Shown here: piece by piece, positions 25,099 to 33,171 of the stretch
Layout: every line of letters begins with the position of its first letter
Position numbering within the stretch: position 1 is the first letter of the stretch
Origin: JAWOFN01 sp046497505 [NCBI: bacterium]
Lineage (GTDB): Bacteria; Blakebacterota; Blakebacteria; Blakebacterales
DNA: 57,526 nucleotides
Direction of reading: 5' to 3'
Assembly (NCBI GenBank): GCA_046497505.1
Contig: JAWOFN010000122.1
Location: 1-57,526, forward strand
Made by a program: the position numbers and the translations under genes
Notes under the pieces: generated by a model
What the model was told of the DNA's origin: nothing
Database searches by the model: none
What the model saw: only the letters and a program-made list of their open reading frames with translations

Positions 25099-25803
25099 AT
25101 GTACGTCCGCCGTCTCACCGCTGCCGCCGCCCTCTCCGGGCTGCTCCTGTTCCTGGGAGCTTCCGAGGCCACAGCCCAGTTCACACCGCGTTTCAGTACC
25201 GAGGAGCAGGGCCCGAAGGCCCAGTGGCACGTGGGACTGGGCACCACGGTGGTGAACATGGGGGACTACACCAGCGAGCACTGGCCCGAGCTGGAGACGC
25301 CGGTCCCGGTCCTCAACCTCCGTTTCGGGGTGGCCATCCCCATCAAGGAGGAGACCCTCTTCCTGATGCCGGAGATCGAGGTGCACACGGCCGGCACCGA
25401 GGGGGTCTACAACGTGCCCCCCCTCTACGGTCCCGCCGGAGCGGGTCCCTATGAGGTCCCGACGATCACCCAGCAGGGCTTCAGCGTCCTCCTCAACGTC
25501 CTGCGGGGCTTCGATGAGCGCAGGACCCTGGTTGGCGGGGGTATCGGCTACCACCTGATCCGGCACGACCCGGAGATCACCAGCGCCATGCAGTCGGACG
25601 GTTCGATCTACCACCGGGATCCCTTCATGCACCTGGGGATCGGCGGCCAGATCCACTTCGCCCGCGCGCTGACCCGGCTGAAGGAGAACATCGTCCTCAT
25701 GGGGGAAGTGCGGTACGAGGCGGCCTTCCTGGGTGGGAACGTCTCCGACCGCGACATCCTCATGAGCCAGTTCATCCTGGGGTTCTACCTGGCCATCGAA
25801 TAG
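25099..25803 (+). CDS. Exported outer-membrane beta-barrel-like protein
   Basis: 234 aa from the ATG at 25099, behind GGAAGGAG. A signal peptide (YVRRLTAAAALSGLLLFLGA, cleavage near ATAQ) precedes alternating hydrophobic beta-strands: WHVGLGTTVVNMGDY, PVLNLRFGVAIPI, TLFLMPEIEVHT, FSVLLNVLRGF, TLVGGGIGYHLIRHD, and a C-terminal strand FILGFYLAIE. The pattern suggests an 8-stranded OmpA/OmpW-like barrel, but the chain does not end in Phe/Trp and no family is recognised. It is followed by a lipoprotein gene in the same direction. Confidence 0.65.
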   Translation: MYVRRLTAAAALSGLLLFLGASEATAQFTPRFSTEEQGPKAQWHVGLGTTVVNMGDYTSEHWPELETPVPVLNLRFGVAIPIKEETLFLMPEIEVHTAGTEGVYNVPPLYGPAGAGPYEVPTITQQGFSVLLNVLRGFDERRTLVGGGIGYHLIRHDPEITSAMQSDGSIYHRDPFMHLGIGGQIHFARALTRLKENIVLMGEVRYEAAFLGGNVSDRDILMSQFILGFYLAIE

Positions 25804-25843
25804 GGGGGCTGCCACGCGCCGCATCCACTCCCGCCCCCGGCAC

Positions 25844-26287
25844 ATGCCCCTCCTGCTGCTCCTGCTGACGACGGCGGGATGCGGCCACGGTCTGGGCCCG
25901 GTGGAGCCCGGCACCACCGGCCTGGAGGGCACGGTCACCCTGGTCGGGTCGTGGCCCCCCGATACCCAGCTCGTGGGGGTGGCCCTCTTCGCCCGCCCTC
26001 CCATGCCCGGTGACCTCGTCCTCCCCGCGGCCTTCACCAGCGTCAGCGACACCACCCTCGACTCCTTCGACTACCGGTTCGGCGACGTGCGTGCCGGGAG
26101 CTACGACTACCTGGTGGTGGCGTGGCTCGAGAAGGGGGTGGGCCTCTTCGACCTGGAATCGTGGGTGGAACTCGCCGTCCATGAAGAGCCGGTGCTCATA
26201 ACCCCCGGGGTGGTCCGGCGCATCGACCTCGTCGGAGACTTCTCGCGTGTGCCCGGGGGGACCCCTGGCAGCGGGGGCGGGCGATGA
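25844..26287 (+). CDS. Hypothetical lipoprotein upstream of a TonB receptor
   Basis: 147 aa with a hydrophobic start (MPLLLLLLTTAGC) and lipobox TAGC. As read from the ATG at 25844 the signal peptide has no positive n-region; the in-frame codons just upstream encode several Arg/His residues, so translation may begin earlier at a rare start codon near the GGGGGG at 25803-25808. The mature part (GTTGLEGTVTLVGSWPPD, FDYRFGDVRAGSYDYLVVAW) looks like a small Ig or transthyretin-like beta domain. Its ATGA overlaps the TonB-dependent receptor start by 4 nt, so it may assist that receptor. Confidence 0.7.
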   Translation: MPLLLLLLTTAGCGHGLGPVEPGTTGLEGTVTLVGSWPPDTQLVGVALFARPPMPGDLVLPAAFTSVSDTTLDSFDYRFGDVRAGSYDYLVVAWLEKGVGLFDLESWVELAVHEEPVLITPGVVRRIDLVGDFSRVPGGTPGSGGGR

Positions 26288-28446
26288 GAGGGTGGGTGAG
26301 GGGGGTACTCCTGCTGTGGGCCGCCGCACTCCCGTTCATGCTCCCCGGTCCCGTCGTGGGTCAGGAGGGGGGTACCGTGCGGGGTCGGGTGACCTCGGCC
26401 GGGGAGGGGGCGCCCCTGCCCGGCGCACACATCATGGTGGAAGGGACGGTGCGGGGAGGGATCGCGGGTGCCGATGGGGCGTATGTGATCCCGGACGTGG
26501 AGCCGGGTCCCCGCATCCTGGTCTTCAGCATGATGGGCTACCGGGCCCTCCGGCGCCGCATCCGGGTCCCGGAGGGGGGTACGGTCCGGGCGGACGCCGC
26601 CCTGGAGGCGGTCTCCCTGGTGATGCCGGACGTCGTGGTGACCGCCGGCAGACAGCAGCAGCGCACCGAGGAGGCGTCGGCCGCGGTGACGGTCCTCCCC
26701 GGGGAGGGGATCCGCTCCCGTGCGGTGCCCCGGCTGGACGCGGTGCTCCCCCTGGTGCCGGGTGTGACCATGGTGGACAACCAGGTCGGCATCCGGGGAT
26801 CCACCGGCTACAGCCGGGGGGCCGGCAGCCGGGCCCTGGTACTCCTGGACGGCATCCCCCTCCTGGGAGGGGACACGGGGAACGTGCGGTGGGAGATGCT
26901 CCCCCCGCAGATGGTGGAGCGGGTGGAGGTGGTACGGGGGGCCAGCAGCTCCCTCTACGGTTCCTCTGCCATGGGGGGCGTGGTGAACGTGCTCACCCGG
27001 TCCCCCGTGGACGAGCCGGGCACCTGGGTACGACTCCACGGCGGATGGTGGGAGGAGCCCTACTACGAGGAATACCGCCGTGACGTCCCAGGGGGGACCA
27101 CGGCCGGGATCTCCTTCATCCGTTCCCTCTCGTCGGGGAGGGGGGGACTGCTCCTCTCGGGCGGATGGGAAGACACAGGGGGCTACCGGCAGAACGGATG
27201 GCGGGAGCAGGGTCACCTCCTGCTGAAGGCAGAGGGTCCCCGGGACCGCCGCGGTACCTGGGGATTCCTGGCCCTGGCCTCCCGGAGCGACGCGGGCCAT
27301 TTCCTGGAGTGGGCGGGCCCCGACGACCCGTACCGGGTATCGGACGAGGACGCGGGGGACTGGCTGCGCTTCGACGAACAGGCCGCGGCCTTCACCTGGG
27401 AACAGATCGCCGGTCGGGGGACCTGGTTCCGGGTGACACCCCACCTCCAGCGGGTGACCTGGGAGCATCACTTCCACGATTCCGATGCCTCGTCGGGTAC
27501 GATGAGGGGCGGCCTGGAGGCCCAGGTGGTCACCGCCGGACCGTGGGGTACGGTCACCGCCGGGCTGAGCGGGGGCATCACGGGTGTGGCGTCCGGCATC
27601 TACGAGGTCTCACGGGTGAGGGAGGGGGCACTCTTCCTCCAGAACGAGGCGGACCTGGGCCCCCGGCTGCGGCTGAGCGCGGGTCTGCGCAGGGACCTCC
27701 ACGGCACGGACGCCACCCCCTGGCGGAGCGTGTGGAGTCCCCGGGCCGCTGTGGTGTGGCAGGCCGCGGAGTCCCTTACGCTCCGGGTCAACGGGGGGAG
27801 GGGTTTCCGGGCACCCAGCGTGGCGGAACTCTTCGCCTCCACATCCACCGGGGGCTTCCAGGTTATCCCCAACCCGGATCTGGTACCGGAGACGGCCTGG
27901 ACCTGGGAGGGGGGGGCTGCCTGGCGGGTCCCGGAGGTCCTCCATGCGGAGGTCTCCCTCTTCGATTCCCGATACGGGGAGATGATCGAGCCGGGTCTGA
28001 CGGAGGGGGGGGACATCCAGTTCCGCAACATCCGGGATGCGGGGATACGGGGTGCCGAACTCTCCCTTCGGGGCGTCCTCCCCCTGGTCGGGACCGGGGC
28101 GGGGCTGAGTCTGCTGTGGCTCCGGGCACGCGAGAGGGGGAGCGGAGAGCCCCTGGCCTATCGCCGGCCCTTCCAGGCCGCCCTGACGCTGGAAAGGGAT
28201 CGGGGCCCCCTGCGTGCCGGCCTCGACGTGCGCTGGGGGCGCCGGATGGAGTCGGTCACCGTCTACCCCTTCGAACGCCGGAACGACCTCTGGAGGGTGG
28301 ACGGCAGGCTCTCCGCGGATGCCGCCGGGATGCGCTGGACCCTCCAGTCCCGAAACCTGACCCGGTACGTGTACACCGTCATCGAACGCAACCTCTCCGC
28401 CCCCCGGGAATGGATGCTGACCGTGGAGCGGACATGGGACGACTGA
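26284..28446 (+). CDS. TonB-dependent receptor with carboxypeptidase-regulatory-like N-terminal domain
   Basis: Outer-membrane active-transport receptor, 720 aa. A signal peptide (GVLLLWAAALPFMLPGPVVG) is followed by a carboxypeptidase D regulatory-like domain (VRGRVTSAGEGAPLPGAHI, residues about 30-110), a TonB-box-like MPDVVVTAGR near 117-126, the plug (LPLVPGVTMVDNQVGIRGST, VLLDGIPLLGG, SSSLYGSSAMGGVVNVLTR), and a 22-strand barrel. The late YRRPFQAALTLERDRGPLR and final strands fit TonB receptors. The substrate is unknown: there is no riboswitch or obvious co-transcribed periplasmic importer. The upstream lipoprotein overlaps by 4 nt and the downstream nuclease by 13 nt, so the three form one operon. 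Confidence 0.92.
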   Translation: MRGWVRGVLLLWAAALPFMLPGPVVGQEGGTVRGRVTSAGEGAPLPGAHIMVEGTVRGGIAGADGAYVIPDVEPGPRILVFSMMGYRALRRRIRVPEGGTVRADAALEAVSLVMPDVVVTAGRQQQRTEEASAAVTVLPGEGIRSRAVPRLDAVLPLVPGVTMVDNQVGIRGSTGYSRGAGSRALVLLDGIPLLGGDTGNVRWEMLPPQMVERVEVVRGASSSLYGSSAMGGVVNVLTRSPVDEPGTWVRLHGGWWEEPYYEEYRRDVPGGTTAGISFIRSLSSGRGGLLLSGGWEDTGGYRQNGWREQGHLLLKAEGPRDRRGTWGFLALASRSDAGHFLEWAGPDDPYRVSDEDAGDWLRFDEQAAAFTWEQIAGRGTWFRVTPHLQRVTWEHHFHDSDASSGTMRGGLEAQVVTAGPWGTVTAGLSGGITGVASGIYEVSRVREGALFLQNEADLGPRLRLSAGLRRDLHGTDATPWRSVWSPRAAVVWQAAESLTLRVNGGRGFRAPSVAELFASTSTGGFQVIPNPDLVPETAWTWEGGAAWRVPEVLHAEVSLFDSRYGEMIEPGLTEGGDIQFRNIRDAGIRGAELSLRGVLPLVGTGAGLSLLWLRARERGSGEPLAYRRPFQAALTLERDRGPLRAGLDVRWGRRMESVTVYPFERRNDLWRVDGRLSADAAGMRWTLQSRNLTRYVYTVIERNLSAPREWMLTVERTWDD

Positions 28447-28952
28447 AGACGCGCGCGACCGCAGCCCCCCTGCTGCCCCTCATCACCTTCCTCCTGGTCG
28501 GGACCCCTGCCTGCACCGGACCCCCGGCCTGGGATCGGCTCGCGGTGGAGCGGGTGGTGGACGGCGACACGCTGCTGATGGCGGGCGGGGACCGGGTGCG
28601 CCTGCTGGGGATCGACGCCCCCGAGCTGAGGGGGGAAGGGGGCGACCCGGAATGCTACGCGGAGGAGGCGGCCCGGATGCTGGAGGAGCTGATCGACCGC
28701 AGCGGAGGGCGGGTCCGGCTGGAGGGGGGCTCGCCTCCACGGGACGTGTGGGGACGCACCCTGGCCTGGGTATGGGACGAGGGGGGGCGGCTGCTGAACG
28801 AGGAGATGCTCCGGGAAGGATGCGCCCGCCTGTATGAAGGAGCGGGAGAGGGAGGGTTCGCCCCGCGGCTGGCAGCGGCCGAGGCCCGGGCCCGGGAGGG
28901 GTCCCGGGGGTTCTGGCATCCCCTGGCCTGCGAGGGCATCACTCCTCGCTGA
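28434..28952 (+). CDS. Thermonuclease-family (SNase-like) lipoprotein
   Basis: Exported endonuclease-fold protein, 172 aa, starting at the ATG at 28434. The signal peptide ends at a lipobox-like TPAC (LITFLLVGTPAC). The OB-fold nuclease core is VERVVDGDTLLM (Ca2+-binding Asp), RLLGIDAPEL (catalytic Arg and Asp/Glu), CYAEEAARMLEEL, then RDVWGRTLAWVW (second catalytic Arg), and GFWHPLAC. The catalytic triad Arg-Glu-Arg pattern of staphylococcal nuclease appears kept. The longer open frame upstream is antisense-like shadow inside the TonB receptor. It overlaps the convergent phosphofructokinase gene by 14 nt. Confidence 0.87.
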   Translation: MGRLKTRATAAPLLPLITFLLVGTPACTGPPAWDRLAVERVVDGDTLLMAGGDRVRLLGIDAPELRGEGGDPECYAEEAARMLEELIDRSGGRVRLEGGSPPRDVWGRTLAWVWDEGGRLLNEEMLREGCARLYEGAGEGGFAPRLAAAEARAREGSRGFWHPLACEGITPR

Positions 28953-30045
28953 AGGGCCGTCCCAGGCTGATGCCCAGCTTCTCCGCGGTCTCGGTGATGT
29001 GGCCGCGGGGAGGGACGGTCTTGATGCGCCCCACACACTCGGAGAGGGGGATGGTACCGATATCGTTCCCCCGGATCCGGACCATGTGCTTCTCCTCGCC
29101 GTTCCGCAGGGCGGTGACGGCCATCACCCCCAGCCGTGTGGCCAGCACCCGGTCGAAGGCGGTGGGGGATCCGCCCCTCTGGAGATGCCCCAGCACCACG
29201 CAGCGGGTGCTCATGCCGGTCATCTCCTCCAGGCGCCCTGCCATCCACTCCCCGATACCGCCCAGGCGCTCCTGACCTCCCGTCTCGTCAGCGGACTCCT
29301 GCACCACCCGGTCCCCCCCCTCGGGCAAAGCACCCTCACCCACCACCACCAGGCTGAAGAGGCTGCCGGTGGCCCTCCGGTCCCGGATCTTCTCCGCCAC
29401 CACATCCAGTTCGAAGGGGATCTCGGGGATCAGGGCCACGTCGGCCCCCCCGGCGATGGCCGACTCCAGGGCGATCCACCCGGCGTACCGTCCCATCATC
29501 TCCACCACCATGACCCGGTTGTGGGACTCGGCCGTGGTGTGGAGCTTGTCCAGGGCCTCGGTGGCGGTGGTCAGGGCGGTGTTGAATCCGAAGGTGAAAT
29601 CGGTCTCGGGGAGGTCGTTGTCGATGGTCTTGGGTATGCCGATGACCCGGAGTCCCTCGTCGCCCAGGTTCTTGGCGGTGGCCAGCGTGCCGTCCCCCCC
29701 GATGCAGACCAGCGCGTCCAGTCCCAGGCGTTCGGCGTTGGTGAGGATCTCCTGGTGACGGTCCACGTAGATCCGGTTCCCCTCCCGGTCCCTCTCGGGC
29801 CACTCGTAGGGGTTCCCCCGGCTGCTCGTCTTGAGGATCGTCCCCCCCTTGGGGAGGATCCCCTGCACGTTGTCCGGGCGCAGCGGCCGGGTCCGGACCG
29901 GGTCCATGAGTCCCTCGTAGCCCTCTTCGATGCCCACCACCCGCCACCCGGGTCCCAGGACCGCGCTCTTGGTGACGGCGCGGATCACCGCGTTGAGACC
30001 GGGTGCGTCGCCGCCGCCGGTGAGGATGCCGATCGTCTGGATCAT
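28939..30045 (-). CDS. pfkA: 6-phosphofructokinase family protein (group III type)
   Basis: Phosphorylates fructose-6-phosphate, 368 aa. The N-terminal GILTGGGDAPGLNAVIRAV binds the nucleotide or PPi. The diagnostic residues are Gly119 in IGGDGTLATAKNL (equivalent to E. coli Gly104, usual in ATP-dependent enzymes) and Lys139 in IPKTIDNDLPETDF (equivalent to Gly124, a Lys in PPi-dependent enzymes). Asp142 is the catalytic base. MMGRYAGWIAL and LGHLQRGGSPTAFDR complete the fructose-phosphate site. The Gly/Lys mixture is typical of the group III clade, whose members use ATP or PPi, so the donor cannot be assigned. A stand-alone gene, divergent from the symporter at 30245. Confidence 0.93.
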   Translation of the reverse strand: MIQTIGILTGGGDAPGLNAVIRAVTKSAVLGPGWRVVGIEEGYEGLMDPVRTRPLRPDNVQGILPKGGTILKTSSRGNPYEWPERDREGNRIYVDRHQEILTNAERLGLDALVCIGGDGTLATAKNLGDEGLRVIGIPKTIDNDLPETDFTFGFNTALTTATEALDKLHTTAESHNRVMVVEMMGRYAGWIALESAIAGGADVALIPEIPFELDVVAEKIRDRRATGSLFSLVVVGEGALPEGGDRVVQESADETGGQERLGGIGEWMAGRLEEMTGMSTRCVVLGHLQRGGSPTAFDRVLATRLGVMAVTALRNGEEKHMVRIRGNDIGTIPLSECVGRIKTVPPRGHITETAEKLGISLGRPFSEE

Positions 30046-30244
30046 CTTCGTCCCTCCGAAGGGAAGGGGGCTCGTGCCGGTAGAGTCATCAGGAGATACG
30101 GAGCGTCCCGGCCCGGGGCCGGGTGCTGTCGAGTGGAAGGATGGGCGGGCGGTCCCCGCCGTTCAAGGGCATTCCCCCGAGGAACGTCATTGTCACGCGG
30201 CGGGAACGGGACCAGTTTAGTCCCCGTCCGGATACCGGCAAAGG

Positions 30245-31543
30245 GTGACCTCAACGCGAGATAGGACTCCCCCTGTGAAACTCCATACCAAGATCCTCAT
30301 CGGACTCATCCTCGGGGCGCTGTTGGGTCCCCTGATGGGCGAGTGGGCCGTCGCGCTGGAGCCGTTCGGCCAGGCGTTCATCCGGCTGCTGATCATGATC
30401 GTCATCCCGCTGGTCATGGCCTCGCTGATCATCGGGACCGCCAGCCTGGGCGACCTGCGCAAGCTGGGGCGGATCGGGATCAAGACGATCGGCTACTACC
30501 TGGTGGCCACCGCCCTGGCGGTGAGCCTGGGACTCGTGGCCGGGGGCATCTTCACCCCCGGGTCCAACCTGGACCCCGAGGTGCAGGAGCAGATGCTGGA
30601 GGACTACGGCGGGGTGAGCCAGGAGCGCATGGGGGATCTCACCGAGAAACCGGGGCTCCAGGACATCCTCTTCAACATCATCCCCCGGAACCCCATCGCG
30701 TCCATGGCCAACATGGACATGCTCCAGATCATCTTCTTCAGTCTCTTCTTCGGCATCGCCCTCACCGTCCTGGCCCCCGACCGCAGGAAACCGGTGATCG
30801 ACGTGCTGGAGGGCATCAACGATGCCATGGTGGTCATCGTGGAGATGATCATGAAGATCGCCCCCTACGGCGTCTTCATCCTCATCGCCGCGGTGGCCGG
30901 ACGTTTCGGGTACGCGGTGCTCCTGAGCCTGCTCAAGTATGTCCTGGTGACCATCGGTGCCATGGTGCTCTACACGATCACCTTCTACCCCTTCACCCTG
31001 CGCCTCTCGGGGATGAGCCCGATCCTCTTCTTCAAGCGGTTCTACGAGGTGATGGTCTTCGCCTTCTCCACCTCCAGCAGCAACGCGGCGCTGCCCATCA
31101 ACCTCCGGGTCTCCGAGGAGGACCTGGGGGTGAGCCGGGACGTGGCCTCCTTCGTGCTCCCGCTGGGCGCCACCGTGAACATGAACGGGACCGCCATCTA
31201 CCAGGGGGTGAGCACCATCTTCATCGCCCAGGTCTACGGCATCGACCTGGGCATCGCGGCCCTGGCGACGGTCGTGATCACCGCCACCCTGGCCAGCATC
31301 GGGGCCGCGGGGGTACCGGGCATCGGCTTCATCACCCTCACCATCGTGCTGGAGGCCCTGGGGATCCCGCTGGAGGGACTGGCGATGATCCTGGGTGTGG
31401 AACGGATCCTGGATATGACCCGGACCGCGATCAACGTCACCGGGGACTCGGCCTGCGCCATCTGGGTGGCCCACACCGAAGGGGAGCTCCACATCCCCGA
31501 GACCCTGACGGAGGAGACACCGAAGGCGGACGAGGTGGTCTGA
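30245..31543 (+). CDS. Dicarboxylate/amino acid:cation symporter (DAACS family)
   Basis: Na+- or H+-coupled uptake of acidic amino acids or C4-dicarboxylates, 432 aa. Hairpin HP1 reads STSSSNAALP (residues 275-284), the ion and substrate site is ATVNMNGTAIYQ (309-320), HP2 contains GAAGVPG near 353-359, and TM8 has DMTRTAINVTGD (390-401), where Arg393 aligns with the carboxylate-binding Arg397 of GltPh. That supports an acidic substrate. The start is a GTG at 30245 with a weak upstream site. A perfect 10-bp hairpin terminator follows. Confidence 0.93.
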   Translation: MTSTRDRTPPVKLHTKILIGLILGALLGPLMGEWAVALEPFGQAFIRLLIMIVIPLVMASLIIGTASLGDLRKLGRIGIKTIGYYLVATALAVSLGLVAGGIFTPGSNLDPEVQEQMLEDYGGVSQERMGDLTEKPGLQDILFNIIPRNPIASMANMDMLQIIFFSLFFGIALTVLAPDRRKPVIDVLEGINDAMVVIVEMIMKIAPYGVFILIAAVAGRFGYAVLLSLLKYVLVTIGAMVLYTITFYPFTLRLSGMSPILFFKRFYEVMVFAFSTSSSNAALPINLRVSEEDLGVSRDVASFVLPLGATVNMNGTAIYQGVSTIFIAQVYGIDLGIAALATVVITATLASIGAAGVPGIGFITLTIVLEALGIPLEGLAMILGVERILDMTRTAINVTGDSACAIWVAHTEGELHIPETLTEETPKADEVV

Positions 31544-31565
31544 GGCCCAAGAGAGGGGAAGCAGA

Positions 31566-31590
31566 AAGGGGCCGCCGTGAGCGGCCCCTT
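31566..31590. terminator. Bidirectional hairpin terminator
   Basis: A perfect 10-bp stem, AAGGGGCCGC / GCGGCCCCTT, with loop CGTGA, lies between the convergent symporter and STAS genes. T-rich sequence follows on the plus side (TTCT) and A-rich on the other (GAAAG). Confidence 0.8.
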
Positions 31591-31628
31591 CTCGTCGCTG
31601 GATGGTGTACGGGTCGTGCGGCCGCGCG

Positions 31629-31964
31629 CTAGAAGTCGGCCGCGGCCCGCTCGGCGGTACTGTAGTTCTTGAAGAGGGTGTCCAGCTTGCTGATGGCGAA
31701 GAGCCCCCGGGCCTTGTCCTGGAGGCCGGAGAGCTTGAGTTCGCCATCGGCGTTGGAGAGGGTCGTCCGGGCCGCCATGATGGTGCCCAGGCCCACCGAG
31801 TTGAGCCACTTCACCTTGCTCATATCGAGCACGACCTTTTTGACACCCTCATCCACGAGCTCCTTCACTTCATCGTGGATGGCCGTGGTCTCGGGCCCGC
31901 CCATCAGCTTGCCTCCGGGCTGCAGCACCGCGACATCGTCGATCATCTTCTTCGGTACGGACAT
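31629..31964 (-). CDS. STAS-domain protein (anti-sigma-factor antagonist-like)
   Basis: Single-domain SpoIIAA/RsbV-like fold of 111 aa: VAVLQPGGKLMGGPET, KKVVLDMSKVKWLNSVGLG, and a C-terminal ISKLDTLFKNYSTAERA. The phosphorylated Ser of SpoIIAA (second Ser of DSSGLG) is Val57 here (NSVGLG), though Ser56 remains beside it. No RsbW-like kinase or PP2C phosphatase is adjacent. Start ATG at 31964 with GGAGGCAG upstream. It may bind a partner kinase elsewhere, or act as an unphosphorylated STAS adaptor. Confidence 0.85.
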   Translation of the reverse strand: MSVPKKMIDDVAVLQPGGKLMGGPETTAIHDEVKELVDEGVKKVVLDMSKVKWLNSVGLGTIMAARTTLSNADGELKLSGLQDKARGLFAISKLDTLFKNYSTAERAAADF

Positions 31965-32077
31965 CTACCCTCTGCCTCCTGCTTGTGATAGCGGAAGTGC
32001 GGGAGCCCCTGCTCCCCGCACCGGGCGAGTCTACGTCCCTCCCGCCTGTCGGGTCAAGGATCCCGCCGTGCGTCGGC

Positions 32078-32308
32078 TCAGAAGACCACCAGCGTCATGG
32101 TCTTCTCCACACCCTCCATCTTCCGGACCTCGCTCTCCACCAGCTCGGCGATGCGGCCGTAATCCTCCGCCTCCAGCTCGGCGATGGCGTCATACGGTCC
32201 GGTTACGGTGTACGCTGCGGTGACGTGTTCGGCGTTGCGCAGCTGGGCCACGATATCGCTCACGGCGCCGGGTTCGACGTTGATCAGCACAAAGGCTTTC
32301 GCAGGCAT
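32078..32308 (-). CDS. Stand-alone Lrp/AsnC ligand-binding (RAM) domain protein
   Basis: 76 aa, the AsnC_trans_reg effector-binding domain without a DNA-binding helix-turn-helix: KAFVLINVEPGAVSDIVAQL, AAYTVTGPYDAIAELEAEDY, VRKMEGVEKTMTLVVF. Such stand-alone domains oligomerise like Lrp and bind amino acids, and may modulate other regulators or enzymes. A lone gene in the minus direction, divergent from an exported-protein gene; no Lrp partner lies in the window. Confidence 0.88.
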   Translation of the reverse strand: MPAKAFVLINVEPGAVSDIVAQLRNAEHVTAAYTVTGPYDAIAELEAEDYGRIAELVESEVRKMEGVEKTMTLVVF

Positions 32309-32405
32309 TTCGGTTCTCGCGCTTGTGGGTGAACGGTATCATTCAACGCGGTCTGGAACATGGTATCTGCCCGGCGGACGGGCAAGACAAAGGAGTGCGA
32401 CCCCC

Positions 32406-33164
32406 ATGCGCCCCAGTTCGATCTCGATCCTCCCCATAGCGGTCCTCTCGGTCCTCCTGGCGCTCCCGGCGGTCTCCCGCGCTCAATCGGGCGGACGGGG
32501 GTTCCATCCCCCGCAGCAGGTCGGGGCGGGGGGGGGAGCCCATGCGGGGATGCTCCAGGTCAGCCTGCCGGAGATCGATGCCCGCCTCCGGGCCATGGGA
32601 TTGGAGGGGCTGGAGGAGTGGCTCATGCTCTACGGGGGAGGCGGGAGCCTCCAGCGCGGGCACTGGCAGATCGGAGGAGCAGGTTACGGCGGGAGCACCG
32701 AACAGACGGTGGTCAGCGGGGAGACCCTCCGCTCCGCCCGTCTCGACCTGGGCTACGGGGGACTCACCCTGGGCTACGTCAAGGCCGCCGGCAGCCTGAA
32801 GCTCACCCTGGGGACCCTGCTGGGGATCGGGAGCATGGAACTCACCCTCCGCCGGACACCCGAGGCACCCGCCTCGTGGGCCGACCTGTGGGAGGAGTAC
32901 GAAGCGGGGAGTCCTCCCGGACCCGTGGACCCCGGCGACCTCCGGCTCTCTACCCGTCTGACCGGGAACTGGTTCGCCGTCGAGCCCTTCGTGGACGTCC
33001 GCTACTGGCTGGTCCCCCTGGTGGCGGTGGAACTCTCCGCCCACTACCACCTGGGGAGCATCGGCGGCGGGAAGCTGGAGCAGAACGGCGTGGCCATCCC
33101 CGGCTCCCCCGAACTGGACCTCTCCGGCATGGGCTTCCGAGTAGGGCTCTTCATCGGCTTCTGA
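32406..33164 (+). CDS. Exported protein of unknown function
   Basis: 252 aa from the ATG at 32406, behind AAAGGAG. A signal peptide (SISILPIAVLSVLLALPAVS) precedes a glycine-rich beta-structure: GGAGYGGSTEQTV, LDLGYGGLTLGYVKAAG, SLKLTLGTLLGIGSMEL, FVDVRYWLVPLVAVELSAHY, and a final strand FRVGLFIGF ending in Phe, which is compatible with a small outer-membrane barrel. I know no family. Its stop is 7 nt before the likely start of the ABC ATPase, so it may belong to that exporter operon. Confidence 0.65.
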   Translation: MRPSSISILPIAVLSVLLALPAVSRAQSGGRGFHPPQQVGAGGGAHAGMLQVSLPEIDARLRAMGLEGLEEWLMLYGGGGSLQRGHWQIGGAGYGGSTEQTVVSGETLRSARLDLGYGGLTLGYVKAAGSLKLTLGTLLGIGSMELTLRRTPEAPASWADLWEEYEAGSPPGPVDPGDLRLSTRLTGNWFAVEPFVDVRYWLVPLVAVELSAHYHLGSIGGGKLEQNGVAIPGSPELDLSGMGFRVGLFIGF

Positions 33165-33171
33165 GGCCCCC

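Noticed and set aside
27165-28433. Upstream extension of the thermonuclease frame.
   Set aside because: Out-of-frame reading of the TonB receptor; the lipoprotein signal at 28434 marks the true start.
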